Positions 62,530 to 64,000 of a stretch of DNA of 64,000 bases are shown here, piece by piece. Under the pieces are notes generated by a model that was given only the letters and a program-made list of their open reading frames with translations, was not told the DNA's origin and searched no databases. The DNA is from Flavobacteriaceae bacterium UBA1903. Lineage in GTDB: Bacteria; Bacteroidota; Bacteroidia; Flavobacteriales; Flavobacteriaceae. The stretch spans positions 39,344 to 103,343 of the forward strand of contig DDGL01000013.1 of assembly GCA_002337605.1 (NCBI GenBank), in the 5' to 3' direction. The first letter of the stretch is position 1, and each line of letters starts with the position of its first letter. A program made the translations under genes and the position numbers.

Positions 62530-63091
62530 CTTTAATATCTCCTATCTTAATAATATTAGAACTTATAATATTCTTGATTGGATTATATACTGTGCAAATT
62601 GTAGAATTAGAAGTTCTTAAGTTGATTCTTTTAATTCTTTCTTTTGCAAATTTAATGTAAAAATTTCCTTTTACTACTTCAATTGGCAAAATACCTTCTC
62701 CTACAGCTAAATTAATAAGCAAACCGTCAACTGGTTTAAACCCTTTGCCTAGTTTTTTTAATTTTTTTTCAAATTTATCAAAAAGGTATGATAAAATTTC
62801 CACTCCATCTTCGTTAGTCAAATCCAAAAAATTCTCTTCTTCAACTTGAATAACAGAACTCAAAACACAAAAACGCTTATATCGACGAGCTTTTCTTGTA
62901 TTATCCCAAGAATGAGCAATAGCCCATTTCTCTGCTTGAACTTCGGGAGTTGAACTTATTCCTTTTATAAAGAAATAGACTCCATCACCTAACCATTCAT
63001 CATCACCTACAGACAATTCATAATTTGAACTAATAATTTGCTTTGCAGCTGACAAATTAGTCCCGTGATAACCATTGAATTGTAAAAGCAT
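62516..63091 (-). CDS. Candidate ADP-ribosyltransferase-fold toxin of the module (CmdT-like)
   Basis: 191 residues. The PARP/ART-type core is visible: YHGT with His9 (NAD-binding His), then EWLGDGVYFF (residues 32-41) with Tyr39 of the H-Y-x triad, and AEKWAIAH (53-60) of the second helix. The position of the third catalytic residue is not obvious from sequence alone. The region around 75-115 and the C-terminal 60 residues are beta-rich. First gene of an AT-rich operon with an antitoxin and a SecB-like chaperone, the order and composition of CmdTAC, whose toxin ADP-ribosylates mRNA. The target here is inferred only by analogy. Confidence 0.72.
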   Translation of the reverse strand: MLLQFNGYHGTNLSAAKQIISSNYELSVGDDEWLGDGVYFFIKGISSTPEVQAEKWAIAHSWDNTRKARRYKRFCVLSSVIQVEEENFLDLTNEDGVEILSYLFDKFEKKLKKLGKGFKPVDGLLINLAVGEGILPIEVVKGNFYIKFAKERIKRINLRTSNSTICTVYNPIKNIISSNIIKIGDIKDETK

Positions 63092-63107
63092 TTAATAAAT
63101 ATTCGAG

Positions 63108-63115
63108 CAAAATTA
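63108..63115 (-). promoter_or_regulatory. Candidate -7 element of the toxin-antitoxin-chaperone operon
   Basis: On the minus strand TAATTTTG (63115-63108) lies 16 bases before the toxin ATG. A TTTG about 15 bases further upstream falls inside the inverted-repeat arm, so promoter and boundary sequence overlap. Confidence 0.4.
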
Positions 63116-63146
63116 AAAAACTACTGCCAACAAAGTATATAAAAAA
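63111..63146 (-). repeat. Right inverted-repeat arm flanking the toxin-antitoxin-chaperone operon
   Basis: TACTGCCAAC (63122-63131) is the exact complement of GTTGGCAGTA on the left side, and TATAAAAAA (63138-63146) is the exact complement of TTTTTTATA. The arm also covers the putative promoter of the operon. Confidence 0.7.
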
Positions 63147-63174
63147 TAGCTAAATCTATGCCAAATTAATTAAA

Positions 63175-63206
63175 TTGTTCTTTATAATAAAGAAAGTTTA
63201 TATTTG
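63175..63206 (+). promoter_or_regulatory. Candidate promoter of the HNH/NUMOD4 gene
   Basis: TTG at 63175-63177, 21 bases, then TATATTTG at 63199-63206 fit the consensus. The predicted leader (about 64 bases) contains the inverted-repeat arm CACGTTGTAGTG. Confidence 0.5.
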
Positions 63207-63245
63207 AAAATATGAGCGTTTTAATCGCTACTATTCATATACGCA

Positions 63246-63257
63246 CACGTTGTAGTG
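63246..63257 (+). repeat. Left inverted-repeat arm flanking the HNH/NUMOD4 gene
   Basis: CGTTGTAGTG (63248-63257), preceded by CA, is complementary to CACTACAACG at 63831-63840. The next bases (TATTAA versus CGTTAA) continue the match with two differences. Confidence 0.65.
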
Positions 63258-63276
63258 TATTAAAAAATCCCCTAAA

Positions 63277-63822
63277 ATGATTAGAAATCTTAGAAATGAA
63301 TCATGGAAAAGAATAGAATTCGATGAGAAAATTGCAGATAACGAGCAGTTTAAAATATCGAATTATGGTCGAATTATTAATTGTAAAGGTGAAAAGGAAT
63401 TCTTGGTCAATAAAGTATTTACCAACGGATATCAAACCTTAAGTTTAAAACAGAAAAAAAACGGAAAATCAACTAGCAGATACGTGCATAAGCTCGTGGC
63501 TCAACATTTTTTAGAAAAAAATGATGGTGTTTTTGTTATTCATTTAAACTATGATAAAAAAGACAACCATTTAGAAAATCTAAAATGGGCAACTAAAAGA
63601 GAGAAAGAGCTTCATCAATTTAGCCATCCAGATTGGGAGGAAATTGTAAAAAGAAGGAGTAAGAAAATTGGTAAATTAAACGAAGGAAAGGTAAAGATCA
63701 TTAAACGCCAATTAAAGAATAATAGAACTAGAATCAAAATGATTGCAAAACGTTTTGGAGTATCTGATATGCAGATTCACAGAATTAAAACTGGAGAAAA
63801 CTGGGGGTCAGTAAAAGAATAG
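63277..63822 (+). CDS. NUMOD4/HNH homing-endonuclease-like protein
   Basis: 181 residues. The NUMOD4 motif is in the first 50 residues (SWKRIEFDEKIADNEQFKISNYGRIIN). An HNH_3-type nuclease region follows (YVHKLVAQHFL, then VIHLNYDKKDNHLENLKWATKREKE). Its first His-Asp pair of the usual VDHIDGNK is altered to VIHLNYDK, so catalytic competence is uncertain. The C-terminus has a helix-turn-helix (MIAKRFGVSDMQIHRIKTGENW). Such proteins are phage- and cassette-associated nicking or double-strand endonucleases. The gene sits between inverted repeats beside the toxin-antitoxin-chaperone operon. Confidence 0.82.
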   Translation: MIRNLRNESWKRIEFDEKIADNEQFKISNYGRIINCKGEKEFLVNKVFTNGYQTLSLKQKKNGKSTSRYVHKLVAQHFLEKNDGVFVIHLNYDKKDNHLENLKWATKREKELHQFSHPDWEEIVKRRSKKIGKLNEGKVKIIKRQLKNNRTRIKMIAKRFGVSDMQIHRIKTGENWGSVKE

Positions 63823-63826
63823 GATT

Positions 63827-63840
63827 AACGCACTACAACG
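63827..63840 (-). repeat. Right inverted-repeat arm flanking the HNH/NUMOD4 gene
   Basis: CACTACAACG (63831-63840), preceded by TTAACG, complements the left arm at 63248-63257. It begins 9 bases beyond the HNH stop codon. Confidence 0.65.
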
Positions 63841-63934
63841 GTTTTGCATTTAATACAGCGGTCACATTTGGCTTCAATTAAATTCCCTAACTTTATAGAA
63901 AATTTGGTGCAGCGGATAATTACGTAATGGCCCC

Positions 63935-63980
63935 GCCAGTGTCTTCCTATCGCAGAAAAAGCGCATTGGAGACAAGTGGC
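63935..63980. repeat. Imperfect hairpin near the window edge
   Basis: Arms around GCCAGTGTCTTCC (63935-63947) and GGAGACAAGTGGC (63968-63980), with an inner CGC/GCG pair (63951-63953, 63961-63963). It lies in a gene-free tail (63841-64000) that holds no supported reading frame; a CAGCGG motif appears at two places in it. Confidence 0.4.
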
Positions 63981-64000
63981 TGATTCGCACGCTGACGCTT

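Noticed and set aside
63246..64000. Integron attC sites
   Set aside because: Inverted repeats and a hairpin are present, but no GTTRRRY core site was found and no integrase is in the window; only a cassette-like layout is claimed.
63841..64000. Short minus-strand open frame running off the window end
   Set aside because: No start, no recognised motif and a repeat-like sequence; cannot be supported as a gene.

Overview
The window is a chromosomal segment of a Flavobacteriia species, most likely a marine Flavobacteriaceae. The evidence is a GldI gliding lipoprotein, a type IX-secreted protease, DUF4331, DUF2490 and BNR/S9 secreted proteins, a SusC-like TonB receptor, a PD40-amidohydrolase, low GC content and promoters of the Bacteroidetes form TTG-N(about 20)-TAnnTTTG. 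Almost all of it is ordinary core or envelope genome. The last 2.3 kb is an AT-rich accessory island.

Layout. 1-6 kb: gldI (cut by the window edge) and an NrnA-like phosphoesterase, ndk, a dciA-lipoprotein-recF operon, a membrane TPR protein with ribH, and an orphan LytTR regulator. 6-12.6 kb: an envelope operon (LETM1-like, phosphoethanolamine transferase, PLC-like phosphodiesterase) divergent from a DUF4331/DUF4331/TPR lipoprotein operon. 12.8-18.7 kb: an ECF sigma/anti-sigma pair, a large M36 protease with a sorting tail, and a Cu-Zn SOD lipoprotein. 18.8-28 kb: a YdeI-like protein and a hydrolase-OsmC fusion, then a four-gene secreted-protein operon (BNR, S9 peptidase, DUF2490, vanadium haloperoxidase). 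28-39.7 kb: a vWA/AAA+ pair, TauE, a LysM protein, a fasciclin lipoprotein, a small ABC system, a PD40-amidohydrolase and a PAP2 phosphatase. 39.9-48 kb: topoisomerase IV parE and parC separated by a decayed four-helix-bundle (23S rRNA intervening-sequence protein) pseudogene, then mscL and a hybrid kinase. 48-59 kb: a TPMT-VF530 fusion, trmL, terC, small lipoproteins, an XRE regulator divergent from an M14 peptidase with shared operator-like palindromes, Lrp, TonB receptor and M23 peptidase. 59.2-61.7 kb: a coiled-coil protein, zapA, a candidate 6S-type RNA, and rny.

Most interesting: 61914-63091 (minus strand) encodes three tightly coupled genes. They are an ADP-ribosyltransferase-fold toxin candidate, a 74-residue antitoxin candidate and a SecB-like chaperone. 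This is the architecture and order of the anti-phage toxin-antitoxin-chaperone system CmdTAC. The operon is bracketed by imperfect inverted repeats. The neighbouring NUMOD4/HNH endonuclease-like gene is bracketed by a different inverted repeat, so the end of the window looks like an array of small mobile cassettes.

Apart from the pseudogene spacer (41762-42202), no gene-free stretch exceeds about 300 bases. No tRNA, rRNA, CRISPR array, insertion sequence or transposase was found. Start codons were moved inward from the longest frame where a lipobox, signal peptide, promoter or neighbour overlap argued for it.
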